Both the position numbers and the translations under genes were made by a program. A stretch of 7,187 bases of DNA from assembly GCA_015259045.1 (NCBI GenBank), contig JABZHD010000054.1:1-7187 (forward strand), given 5' to 3'. Below the pieces are notes generated by a model. The model did not search any database and had not been told where the DNA came from. It saw only the letters and a program-made list of their open reading frames with translations. This DNA comes from Atopobium sp. Its GTDB lineage: Bacteria > Actinomycetota > Coriobacteriia > Coriobacteriales > Atopobiaceae. Below are positions 1 to 5,455 of the stretch, in pieces. The stretch's first letter is position 1; the number at the start of each line of letters is the position of its first letter.

Positions 1-2
1 CT

Positions 3-713
3 GCGGAAGGCACCATCTCTCTTGCACGTCATGGACTTGCTCGCCTCAACCAGTTTGAGGTTGTCGAGAAAAGCAACTCTTCTGTAACGCTCCAGCTAAA
101 AAGCACAGAAGAGACTCGCGAGTCTTACCCGTATGACTTTGAACTTAGACTGATCTTCTCGGTAGCTGGTGATACGCTGACGCAAACGTATAAGGTCACC
201 AATCCTGCAAACGTTGTACTGCCGTTTACCCTTGGCGCCCACCCGGCGTTCAACATTCCGATCCCTGGCGTTGAGGCAGCCTCTTTGGACCAGTATCACC
301 TCTTATTTACGCGCTCCTGGACCAGCTACGGCCCTTCTATTACCGACGATGGACTTTGTGACTACACAACTCCACAGAAGCTTATCGTGGACTCTGATAC
401 GCTTCCCCTGTCTTGGGAGCTTATTGATCGCGAGAAGACCATCACACTTGAAGACGTCCCTGATAGACGCATTACACTTGCGGCTAGCACAGAAGCTCCT
501 TCTGCGGTTCATGGTATTCAAATGGATTTTGAAGGCTTTGATTATTTGGGCATTTGGAGTGCTGCTCCTGGTTGTCCATTTGTTGCTCTTGAGCCATGGT
601 GTGGCATTGCAGATACCGTTGACACTGATGGCGTCTTTGAGCACAAGCCAGGTATCATAAGCCTTGAGCCTGGCCAAAGTATAGCTAAAACATTGAATAT
701 CAGGGTCTTCTAA
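3..713 (+). CDS. Aldose 1-epimerase family protein (LacX/YeaD type), 5' end outside window
   Basis: The frame is open from the left edge (first full codon at 3) to TAA at 711-713, giving 236 residues. The family usually has about 290, so roughly 50-60 N-terminal residues lie outside. Visible family marks: ARHGLAR at window residues 8-14 (LacX proteins have HGFAR), YPYDFEL near 42-48, GAHPAFN at 78-84, LEPWCG at 196-201 and a C-terminal EHKPGIISLEPGQ segment. In galactose-mutarotase folds, two histidines and a late glutamate bind and catalyse ring opening. H10, H80 and E197 are the natural counterparts by motif. Expected role: cytosolic interconversion of alpha and beta anomers of a hexose or hexose phosphate; the exact sugar cannot be read. 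The stop codon overlaps the ATG of the next gene by one base, so the two are probably cotranscribed and translationally coupled. Family assignment is firm, substrate is not. Confidence 0.88.
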   Translation, partial: AEGTISLARHGLARLNQFEVVEKSNSSVTLQLKSTEETRESYPYDFELRLIFSVAGDTLTQTYKVTNPANVVLPFTLGAHPAFNIPIPGVEAASLDQYHLLFTRSWTSYGPSITDDGLCDYTTPQKLIVDSDTLPLSWELIDREKTITLEDVPDRRITLAASTEAPSAVHGIQMDFEGFDYLGIWSAAPGCPFVALEPWCGIADTVDTDGVFEHKPGIISLEPGQSIAKTLNIRVF

Positions 714-1207
714 TGCACATTAGAAGAGCAAATAGTAAAGACCTTGGGGCTGTTGCAGATTTGTACGACACAGGTCGTCAGACTATGTATCAGCAAAATA
801 ACACGTTTCAATGGAATGAGAACTATCCTCTTTTAGAAGACGCTGTTGCTGATTATGAAAGATGTGGTCTTTTTGTAGTCGCTGAAGATGAAACATCTGA
901 AGAAATTATTGGTTGTTTTTCGCTCTTACCCGGTCCTGACGAGGCATACGTCAATATTGCTGAAGGCGCTTGGATAAACAGCCTGGATTACGTTGTTATT
1001 CACCGAGTGGCTGTTAAATATACAGGTCACGGAATTGCCTCTTTTATATTCAATTGGATTTGCGAAAACTATTCAAACGTTCGCGCAGATACTCATGAAG
1101 CAAATGTCGCTATGACTACGACGCTTACACATGCTGGTTTTGTGTATTGCGGCAAGGTAGTTGGACACGATAAAACACCTCGTGACGCATTTCATTTTGT
1201 AGCCTAA
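713..1207 (+). CDS. GNAT-family N-acetyltransferase
   Basis: This is a 164-residue protein, the normal size of a single-domain GNAT enzyme, which transfers acetyl from acetyl-CoA to an amine. The opening MHIRRANSKDLGAV is the usual GNAT beta1/alpha1 start. Motif A is at about 93-112: VVIHRVAV then KYTGHGIA, the pyrophosphate-binding loop (normally Q/R-x-x-G-x-G/A). The first position is Lys102 instead of Gln/Arg. Motif B follows as ADTHEANVAM (125-134) and AGFVYCGKV (141-149). The IHRVAV...THEAN...GF.YCG pattern is typical of a common, poorly characterised GNAT subgroup, so the acceptor is unknown. The ATG at 713 shares its A with the previous TAA. AGGG at 702-705 gives a modest ribosome site 7 nt away. 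The stop at 1205-1207 lies 30 bp before an interrupted terminator. Confidence 0.88.
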   Translation: MHIRRANSKDLGAVADLYDTGRQTMYQQNNTFQWNENYPLLEDAVADYERCGLFVVAEDETSEEIIGCFSLLPGPDEAYVNIAEGAWINSLDYVVIHRVAVKYTGHGIASFIFNWICENYSNVRADTHEANVAMTTTLTHAGFVYCGKVVGHDKTPRDAFHFVA

Positions 1208-1249
1208 TAGACAGCGAGAAACGCTTTGAACAAAAAGAGAGCCTGTGAA

Positions 1250-1295
1250 TGAACTGCCTCCCATTTCTTGGACACGAGAAATAGGAGGCAGTTCA
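1250..1295. repeat. Left palindromic end of the element
   Basis: Beyond being the left terminal repeat, this end folds on itself. Arm 1251-1268 pairs with 1277-1294 over 18 bp with one mismatch, around the 8-nt loop TGGACACG. The reverse complement of 1251-1294 matches the right-hand hairpin (1667-1710) at 40 of 44 positions by eye. There is no T run after it on either strand, so it is not an ordinary intrinsic terminator. Confidence 0.8.
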
Positions 1296-1296
1296 A

Positions 1297-1427
1297 AACA
1301 CACCTAAGTCAGATAATCTGTTAAAAAGACGTATACATGACGCTGAAAATACCACAAACATGCAGATTATCGTCATTAGATGTGTAAAATGCCCGCATCT
1401 GAGCAGAATATCCGACTTAGGTGTGTT
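1297..1427. repeat. Nested 131-bp inverted-repeat unit with branched fold
   Basis: Bases 1297-1320 and 1404-1427 are inverted repeats over 24 bp with two mismatches; the outer 14 bp (AACACACCTAAGTC and its complement) are perfect. Inside, GATAATCTG at 1312-1320 also pairs perfectly with CAGATTATC at 1363-1371. TTAGATG at 1376-1382 can pair with CATCTGA at 1396-1402 with one G-T wobble. The segment can thus form either one long imperfect hairpin or a three-way junction. It could be a second short mobile unit nested in the first, or a structured RNA or DNA site. I could not find a duplicated target sequence at its borders (GTTCAA on the left, CCGTAG on the right). No coding potential was seen. 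Confidence 0.6.
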
Positions 1428-1665
1428 CCGTAGATACAGAATTTATCGATAGTTAAATTTCTTATATAAGTCTATTCATGTTTAAGCATATTAGATGAAG
1501 TTTATGCATAGAGATGCATATCGGGTAGTGCGACCGCCTAGCTGCCTGGCTATCTTGATTAGGAACATGTCGATTCTTCGGCAGAACCTACCAAAGCTGC
1601 GCTATTTTGTGCGCCAGGCCTAAAAGCCAACGCTAACACGCTGCAGAATCATAATCACCCGCATA
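1428..1665. other. Unassigned core of the element, no gene seen
   Basis: This 238-bp stretch has no credible gene. One + strand frame (1563-1742) is open for 59 codons but has no start codon near its beginning, runs through the right terminal repeat, and matches nothing I recognise. Small local structures include CTGCGC (1597-1602) against GCGCCAG (1611-1617) with one bulge, and TAGC/GCTA at 1539-1552. ATGCATA occurs twice near 1504-1520. It may be a decayed remnant of parent-element sequence or filler DNA. Confidence 0.4.
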
Positions 1666-1711
1666 TGAACTACCTCCCATTTCTTATGTCCAAGAAATGG
1701 GAGGCAGTTCA
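1666..1711. repeat. Right palindromic end of the element
   Basis: Arm 1667-1685 pairs with 1692-1710 over 19 bp with a single mismatch (A at 1672), around the 6-nt loop ATGTCC. The outer half (1687-1711) is the right terminal inverted repeat, identical to the complement of 1250-1274. The inner half carries the mismatch, which suggests the outer copy is the one kept intact for transposase binding. Confidence 0.8.
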
Positions 1712-1763
1712 GAATAAATCTCACAGGCTCTTTTACGTTTAACTTACGTTGTTGTAGCGTGCG

Positions 1764-3314
1764 TTACTGAACGCGCTTCTTACCAAGAACACCAGCTGCA
1801 ATAAGAACAGAAGATGCAGCTGCTACGGATACTGCAGCAAAGGAAGCATCACCAGTTGAAGGAAGCTTAGGCTCCTTCTTCTTTGGCTGCTTTGGCTTCT
1901 TAGGAGTCTCTGAAGGTGGAGTGGTTGGAGTTGGAGGAATGTGAGTATTAGTAATAGTAAAGCCACTGATAACATCACCTGTTACCTCAGCGGTATATCC
2001 CTCAACCTCATCCTCAACAACGGTGTACGTAATAGCTGTTGTAGTGCCAGCCTGATTCTTATCAAGGTTGCTAAATGTTGCAGTCCAACCATTTGCGTCA
2101 GAAAGAACCTCGCTCTTACCAGTGTCTACGCCGTCTGCATAAAGGTGTACGGTAACTGAAGTAGGACGAGTACCGTCAGCGTTATTTTGATCTTCCCAAA
2201 CCTTGGATACAGAAACGCTTACCTGCTGCTCGCCAGTTGCAGTGCCGGCACCGCGAGGATTAATCCACCAACCTTCACGAGTGAAGTTATCAGTGTTGCC
2301 ATCAAAATCAAGAGTTGCTCTATTGTCTACCTGGGTAACGTTGGCTGGAACAATGGTCTTGTACTCAAGCCAGCAATCCTGGATAAGTGGTTGGAAACCA
2401 GCAAAGTTAACCTGATCATTAAGGCGAGCAAAATCAAGAGTGTAACCATTAGGAGTAAAGGTAATTGCAGGAAGAATCTGATCTGCAGAAAGAGTCTGAA
2501 CAGCACCGTTAACAAGGTGGAGAACAAAAGAGTGCTTAAGATATGGACCCGCAAGCTCATCTGAAGGATTAACGCCAGTACCAGTAAGCTTTGATGCATC
2601 AACGGTATAAGGATTTACAATCTGATCCTTAACTGTTGCATTAAGCAGGCCAACCTGAGTGATATCGGTTGGAGTTAGATTAACGACCCAGCTGGTAACG
2701 TAATAATCGTTTCCAGTTTCAATGGTTGCACCAGAAGGAAGGGTATAGGTTGTCTCTGCAGCTGCACCAGTTCTGTTGTACTTAGTAATTGCAGTATCCA
2801 TTGCAGCAATAGAGCCGCCATACGTCATGTTAAGGCTGGTATTACCAATATTAAGTGTGGTGCTACCGTTGCCTCTCTGTGCAATTGCGCTTGACCAATT
2901 GAGCGAGAAAGACATCTGGCCATGAACGTTAAGAAGACCCGCAATATTGTTATTGAAGGTAACAGTCATGGTATTAGGGTTACTGGTAGGAGTTGCCGTA
3001 CCAACAGAAATACTATTTCCGTTTGCATCTACACCCATTACCTCAAAAGGAGCTGGGGTGTTGTTCTCAAGCTCTGCAGGAAGCATGATGGTGAAGGTAT
3101 CACCTGGTTGAGCAGGAGCACCGTTGTTGAGCGCATAATCAAAATTTACGCGGACGTTGCTACCAACTAGTGTTGTATAGGTAGCATTTGAAATAGTTGG
3201 CGTGTACTCAACAGCTTGAGCCTTTGTGCTGAATACGGTAAGCGCAGCAAATACAGTGAGCACAAACATAACTGCAAAGCTCAAAGACCTGCTAACTAAA
3301 CCCTTAGACTGCAT
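1764..3314 (-). CDS. LPXTG cell-wall-anchored surface adhesin with Cna B-type domain
   Basis: This is a 516-residue secreted protein likely fixed to peptidoglycan by sortase. From the ATG at 3314: signal peptide 1-34 (hydrophobic AVMFVLTVFAALTVF core, AQA before the predicted cut), then an Ig-like adhesin region about 37-141. A second beta-rich module spans about 166-341, and a Cna B-type domain about 363-458. A Pro/Lys-rich wall spacer (460-483), LPSTG (484-488), a hydrophobic stretch and the KKRVQ tail follow. In the Cna B domain, K371 (SVSKVW), E434 (YTVVE) and N456 (FTITN) are the residues expected to form and catalyse an intramolecular Lys-Asn isopeptide bond. The first modules recall the fibrinogen/collagen-binding adhesin fold, but the ligand is unknown. 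An upstream in-frame GTG at 3326 would add four residues, but GAGGAG lies between it and the ATG, 4 nt before it, as in ackA. No sortase or pilin genes are nearby. Confidence 0.88.
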   Translation of the reverse strand: MQSKGLVSRSLSFAVMFVLTVFAALTVFSTKAQAVEYTPTISNATYTTLVGSNVRVNFDYALNNGAPAQPGDTFTIMLPAELENNTPAPFEVMGVDANGNSISVGTATPTSNPNTMTVTFNNNIAGLLNVHGQMSFSLNWSSAIAQRGNGSTTLNIGNTSLNMTYGGSIAAMDTAITKYNRTGAAAETTYTLPSGATIETGNDYYVTSWVVNLTPTDITQVGLLNATVKDQIVNPYTVDASKLTGTGVNPSDELAGPYLKHSFVLHLVNGAVQTLSADQILPAITFTPNGYTLDFARLNDQVNFAGFQPLIQDCWLEYKTIVPANVTQVDNRATLDFDGNTDNFTREGWWINPRGAGTATGEQQVSVSVSKVWEDQNNADGTRPTSVTVHLYADGVDTGKSEVLSDANGWTATFSNLDKNQAGTTTAITYTVVEDEVEGYTAEVTGDVISGFTITNTHIPPTPTTPPSETPKKPKQPKKKEPKLPSTGDASFAAVSVAAASSVLIAAGVLGKKRVQ

Positions 3315-3332
3315 GATGCTCCTCACAGATAG

Positions 3333-3391
3333 TTCAAAGATTTATTAGCTCGCACACAAATACCCGCACAAAACAACAACATATCTTTGAA
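3333..3391 (-). promoter_or_regulatory. Inverted repeat in the leader of the LPXTG gene
   Basis: TTCAAAGAT (3333-3341) and ATCTTTGAA (3383-3391) are perfect 9-bp inverted repeats with a 41-nt loop. They lie between the promoter and the ribosome site (3319-3324) of the LPXTG gene. A second 9-bp pair, AGATAGTTC (3327-3335) and GAACTATCT (3442-3450), overlaps the first and reaches just upstream of the -35 box. This could be an RNA leader structure or operator half-sites; a chance A/T-rich coincidence is not excluded. Confidence 0.35.
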
Positions 3392-3395
3392 ACAC
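3345..3395 (-). CDS. Possible 16-codon leader peptide ahead of the LPXTG gene
   Basis: A GTG start at 3393-3395 stands 5 nt after a near-ideal ribosome site AAGGAGGA (3401-3408). It opens a 16-residue frame (VFQRYVVVLCGYLCAS, the first codon read as Met if used), ending in TAA at 3345-3347. Its codons overlap the left arm of the leader inverted repeat and stop just before the right arm. No run of a single regulatory amino acid is present beyond three valines. The main difficulty is that the best promoter would start RNA near 3405, leaving the ribosome site at the very 5' end. Treat as a candidate only. Confidence 0.25.
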   Translation of the reverse strand: MFQRYVVVLCGYLCAS

Positions 3396-3411
3396 TAAAC
3401 TCCTCCTTAAA

Positions 3412-3440
3412 AATATAAAGTTCTAAAGTACTAATGTCAA
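3412..3440 (-). promoter_or_regulatory. Promoter of the LPXTG gene
   Basis: On the - strand, TTGACA (3435-3440, perfect -35) is followed after exactly 17 bp by TATATT (3412-3417, five of six for -10). The expected RNA start is near 3405, giving a leader of about 90 nt. It lies just downstream of the ackA terminator, so the surface protein is probably a separate transcription unit. Confidence 0.75.
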
Positions 3441-3460
3441 AGAACTATCTATATCTCCAT

Positions 3461-3493
3461 AAAAAAACTCCCGCACTTTGTGCGGGAGTTTTT
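3461..3493 (-). terminator. Intrinsic terminator after ackA
   Basis: Stem ACTCCCGCAC (3467-3476) and GTGCGGGAGT (3480-3489) is perfect over 10 bp with a 3-nt loop. The stem extends through flanking A/T pairs. In the - strand transcript it ends in seven U (A run at 3461-3467). It is placed 26 bp after the ackA stop. The mirrored T run at 3489-3493 makes it weakly able to work in the other direction too. Confidence 0.93.
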
Positions 3494-3519
3494 AAACTAT
3501 TTCTGAAGATAAGCAGAAT

Positions 3520-4689
3520 TTACTTACCAAGAAGCTCCTGAACGTCAAGAGCAATCATATACTCCTCGTTGGTAGGAACTACCAGGACGCGGACCTTTGA
3601 ATCTGGAGCAGAAATGTCACGGATCTCACCGGAGCGAACCTTGTTCTTCTCCTCATCAATCTTGACGCCCATCCACTCAAGCTCTTTAACAACGCCAAGA
3701 CGCATCTCATCGGAGTTCTCACCAATACCAGCGGAGAATGCCATGGTATCAAAGCCATGCATAGCCTGAGCCATCTCCATGATGAGCTGGGAGGTGCGAT
3801 AGTAGAACATCTCAAGTGCAAGCTGGCAGTTCTTATCGCCAGCGTGAGCGTCGTCCTCAATATCGCGAGAATCAGAGTGACCAGACAGAGCAAGAAGACC
3901 GGACTGCTTGTTCATCATTGTGTCAATCTCATCGATGGAGTAACCGCCAACGCGAGAGAGATAGAAAACGGTAGCAGGGTCAATAGTGCCGCAACGGGTG
4001 CCCATGATAAGGCCGTCAAGTGGAGTTAGGCCCATGGTGGTCTCAAGATCGCGACCATCCTCAATAGCGGAAAGAGAAGCGCCAGAACCAAGGTGGCAGC
4101 TTACCAACTTGTGAGTCTGACCATTGGTGAACTCATTGGTTGCACGCCAAATATAGCGGTGAGAAGTACCGTGAGCGCCATACTTACGAACGTGGTACTT
4201 ATCAACAACATCACGAGGAAGAGCATAGCGATGTGCCTTCTCTGGCATATTGAAGTGGAAAGAAGTATCGCAGACGATTACATTGCCAACCTCTGGGAAG
4301 AGCTCGCGGCAAATCTCAATAACGTCAGCCTCTGCATAGTTGTGAAGAGGAGCAAGTGGAGCAACCTCACGAACCTGAGCCAGGACCTTATCGTCTACAA
4401 CAGCAGACTCTGGGAAGTACCAACCACCCTGAACAACACGGTGGCCAATGCCGTCGATTGGCTTATCAATAGTCTTAAGGATGTCAAAGACATGCTTAAT
4501 AGCAGTCTTGTGATCAGGAAGAGCAACCTCAAGCTTCTGCTTCTCTCCGCCAAGCTCCTCATGACCAACAAAAGAACCTTCAATACCGATACGCTCGCAG
4601 TTTCCTTTTGCGTAAACCTCGCGGGTGTCAACGTCAAGAAGCTGATACTTAAGAGATGAGCTACCTGCGTTGATAACCAGTACGTTCAT
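3520..4689 (-). CDS. ackA: Acetate kinase
   Basis: Catalyses reversible ATP + acetate to ADP + acetyl phosphate in the cytosol; in fermenters it is run towards ATP. The 389 residues are close to the family's usual 395-405. Motifs of the ASKHA fold are all visible: NAGSSSLKY (7-15), GHRVVQGG (82-89), DTSFH (141-145), YGAHGTSHRY (170-179), HLGSGAS (199-205), GTRCGTIDP (230-238), AGIGENS (320-326) and NEEYMIA (374-380). By alignment from memory with the Methanosarcina enzyme, N7, R84, H116, D141, H173, R232 and E376 correspond to the metal, substrate and catalytic residues. Q87 sits where HRVVHGG usually has histidine. The ATG at 4687-4689 follows AAAGAGGAG with a 4-nt gap. No phosphotransacetylase gene adjoins it here. 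A strong terminator closes the unit. Confidence 0.97.
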   Translation of the reverse strand: MNVLVINAGSSSLKYQLLDVDTREVYAKGNCERIGIEGSFVGHEELGGEKQKLEVALPDHKTAIKHVFDILKTIDKPIDGIGHRVVQGGWYFPESAVVDDKVLAQVREVAPLAPLHNYAEADVIEICRELFPEVGNVIVCDTSFHFNMPEKAHRYALPRDVVDKYHVRKYGAHGTSHRYIWRATNEFTNGQTHKLVSCHLGSGASLSAIEDGRDLETTMGLTPLDGLIMGTRCGTIDPATVFYLSRVGGYSIDEIDTMMNKQSGLLALSGHSDSRDIEDDAHAGDKNCQLALEMFYYRTSQLIMEMAQAMHGFDTMAFSAGIGENSDEMRLGVVKELEWMGVKIDEEKNKVRSGEIRDISAPDSKVRVLVVPTNEEYMIALDVQELLGK

Positions 4690-4765
4690 GTGACTCCTCT
4701 TTCCGTGAAGCAGAAAAGACTACTAAGTCTTCCTCTCCTACTTCAAACAAACATAACCGCATGAC

Positions 4766-4795
4766 ATCATAAACCCCAGAATACCCCGGAGTTAA
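4766..4795 (-). promoter_or_regulatory. Possible ackA promoter
   Basis: On the - strand, TTAACT (4790-4795, four of six) and TATGAT (4766-4771, five of six) are 18 bp apart. They would start RNA near 4758, about 70 nt before the ATG. The spacer holds a GGGGT direct repeat. Further down, a small hairpin (4716-4721 with 4726-4731, loop ACTA) precedes the ribosome site. The rest of the 133-bp gap 4690-4822 shows no clear terminator for the upstream HIT gene, so read-through into ackA is also possible. Confidence 0.4.
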
Positions 4796-4822
4796 ATAGA
4801 CGAGCAAAAAACTTGAATATTT

Positions 4823-5167
4823 TTATTTACAGCCCATTGAATCGTCCATCATTTTGCCACCTAAAATATGGAAGTGGACGTGGTTGATTGACTGTCCGCC
4901 GTGTTCTCCGGTATTGGTAATTACGCGGAATCCAGTCTCCTTAATTCCTGTCTTTTCTGTTACTGCGGCTATAGCCTTAGTAACACTCTCAAGTGTTGCA
5001 GCAGGAATACCATCAATGATGTTGTCATAGTGGCCCTTTGGCACAACAAGAACATGCACGGGCATAAGAGGATTTAGGTCATTGAAAGCTACAACGTTTT
5101 CATCCTCATAGAGAAACTCTGTAGGAATTTCTTTGTTAGCTAACTTACAGAAAATGCAGTCAGACAT
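4823..5167 (-). CDS. HIT-family (HinT-like) nucleotide phosphoramidase
   Basis: HinT-type HIT proteins hydrolyse AMP bound to amines, such as AMP-lysine or aminoacyl-adenylates, through a nucleotidyl-histidine intermediate. The signature H-x-H-x-H is at H96, H98, H100 in INHVHFHILGG; by family analogy H98 is the nucleophile. The N-terminal CIFC (C4, C7) is the zinc-type cysteine pair of many bacterial HIT proteins. NTGEHGGQS (85-93) forms the nucleotide pocket. The length of 114 residues is standard. The start is placed at 5167 rather than the in-frame ATG at 5185. AAAGGAGAGG (5170-5179) stands directly before it, overlaps the xseB stop, and would be wasted inside the longer frame. The 10-bp gap to xseB implies coupling in one operon. 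The physiological substrate is not readable. Confidence 0.92.
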   Translation of the reverse strand: MSDCIFCKLANKEIPTEFLYEDENVVAFNDLNPLMPVHVLVVPKGHYDNIIDGIPAATLESVTKAIAAVTEKTGIKETGFRVITNTGEHGGQSINHVHFHILGGKMMDDSMGCK

Positions 5168-5177
5168 AACCTCTCCT

Positions 5178-5441
5178 TTACTCATCTAAATATGCAGTAG
5201 AAGGTGCTGCGGTAGTATCTGTAATTGCAGCTCCTGCCTGAGACTCATCAAGTAGAACCTTAACTTTTTGCTCTGCCGTATCAAGTCTGCCACGAAGGTC
5301 TTTAACTAGTTCAACACCACGAGCATACAGAGCCAAAGACTCCTCGAGCTCCAAATCTGTGCCCTCGAGCTTACGTACAATCTGCTCAAGCTCAATAGAA
5401 GCGTCCTTAAAAGTCAGCTCTTCGGTCTTCTTAGTATCCAT
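5178..5441 (-). CDS. xseB: Exodeoxyribonuclease VII small subunit
   Basis: This is an 87-residue helical protein that binds the XseA C-terminal region in several copies to make the ExoVII complex, which degrades single-stranded DNA from both ends to short acid-soluble oligonucleotides. The family core is clear: FKDASIELEQIVRKLEG (11-27), DLELEESLALYARGVEL (29-45), then LDTAEQKV (53-60). About 20 C-terminal residues rich in Ala/Thr extend past the usual core and look disordered. It follows xseA by 14 bp, the usual gene pair. AGGGG about 5 nt before the ATG is the ribosome site. Its stop lies inside the ribosome site of the HIT gene. Confidence 0.95.
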   Translation of the reverse strand: MDTKKTEELTFKDASIELEQIVRKLEGTDLELEESLALYARGVELVKDLRGRLDTAEQKVKVLLDESQAGAAITDTTAAPSTAYLDE

Positions 5442-5455
5442 GTTGTACCCCTAAT

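Larger units (their letters stand above)
1250..1711. mobile_element. 462-bp MITE-like element with IS3/IS150-type ends
   Basis: Bases 1250-1274 and the reverse complement of 1687-1711 are identical over 25 bp. They start TGAACTGCC and end CTTGGACA. Ends of the form TG.ACTG..CCCATTT..TTGGAC are known from IS150-group members of the IS3 family; the match is from memory, not a search. The element is bounded by GAA at 1247-1249 and GAA at 1712-1714, a 3-bp target duplication, which fits that family. Inside I see no transposase reading frame, no DDE motif and no slippery A-rich OrfA/OrfB frameshift site. It is therefore a non-autonomous derivative that would need a transposase in trans. It carries palindromic ends, a nested inverted-repeat unit and an unassigned core, listed separately. 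It sits inside the loop of a terminator hairpin. Confidence 0.8.
1232..1734. terminator. Bidirectional intrinsic terminator split by an inserted element
   Basis: AGAGCCTGTGA (1238-1248) is exactly complementary in reverse to TCACAGGCTCT (1721-1731). The left arm is preceded by an A run (1232-1236) and the right arm is followed by TTTT (1731-1734). The arms now stand 472 bp apart because the element 1250-1711 lies between them. Deleting the element plus one copy of the flanking GAA leaves an 11-bp stem with a 7-nt ATAAATC loop and U tracts for both directions. That is what one expects between the convergent acetyltransferase and LPXTG genes. The arms and flanks are seen directly; the ancestral terminator role is inferred. 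Whether the separated arms still terminate is unknown. Confidence 0.78.

Noticed and set aside
1250..1295. Left hairpin of the element as an intrinsic terminator for the acetyltransferase gene
   Set aside because: The stem is strong, but neither strand has a T run directly after it.
1297..1427. Branched fold taken as a tRNA or other known RNA
   Set aside because: Stem lengths, missing anticodon and T-loop signatures and the 131-bp size do not match tRNA or any riboswitch I recognise.
1250..1711. Repeats as a CRISPR array
   Set aside because: The four copies are inverted, not direct, and there are no regular spacers.
1563..1742. Open + strand frame of 59 codons in the element core
   Set aside because: No start codon or ribosome site near its beginning, no recognisable domain, and it runs through the terminal repeat and terminator arm.
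3315..3326. GTG start giving the LPXTG protein four more residues
   Set aside because: No ribosome site precedes it. GAGGAG lies just after it and 4 nt before the ATG at 3314, the same spacing seen at ackA.
4093..4659. 188-codon + strand frame opposite ackA
   Set aside because: It is antisense to a firmly identified gene, has no family resemblance, and follows from that gene's codon bias.
5168..5185. Upstream ATG for the HIT gene
   Set aside because: It would overlap xseB and place the strong AAAGGAGAGG site inside the coding region. The ATG at 5167 gives the family's usual N-terminus (MSDCIFC).
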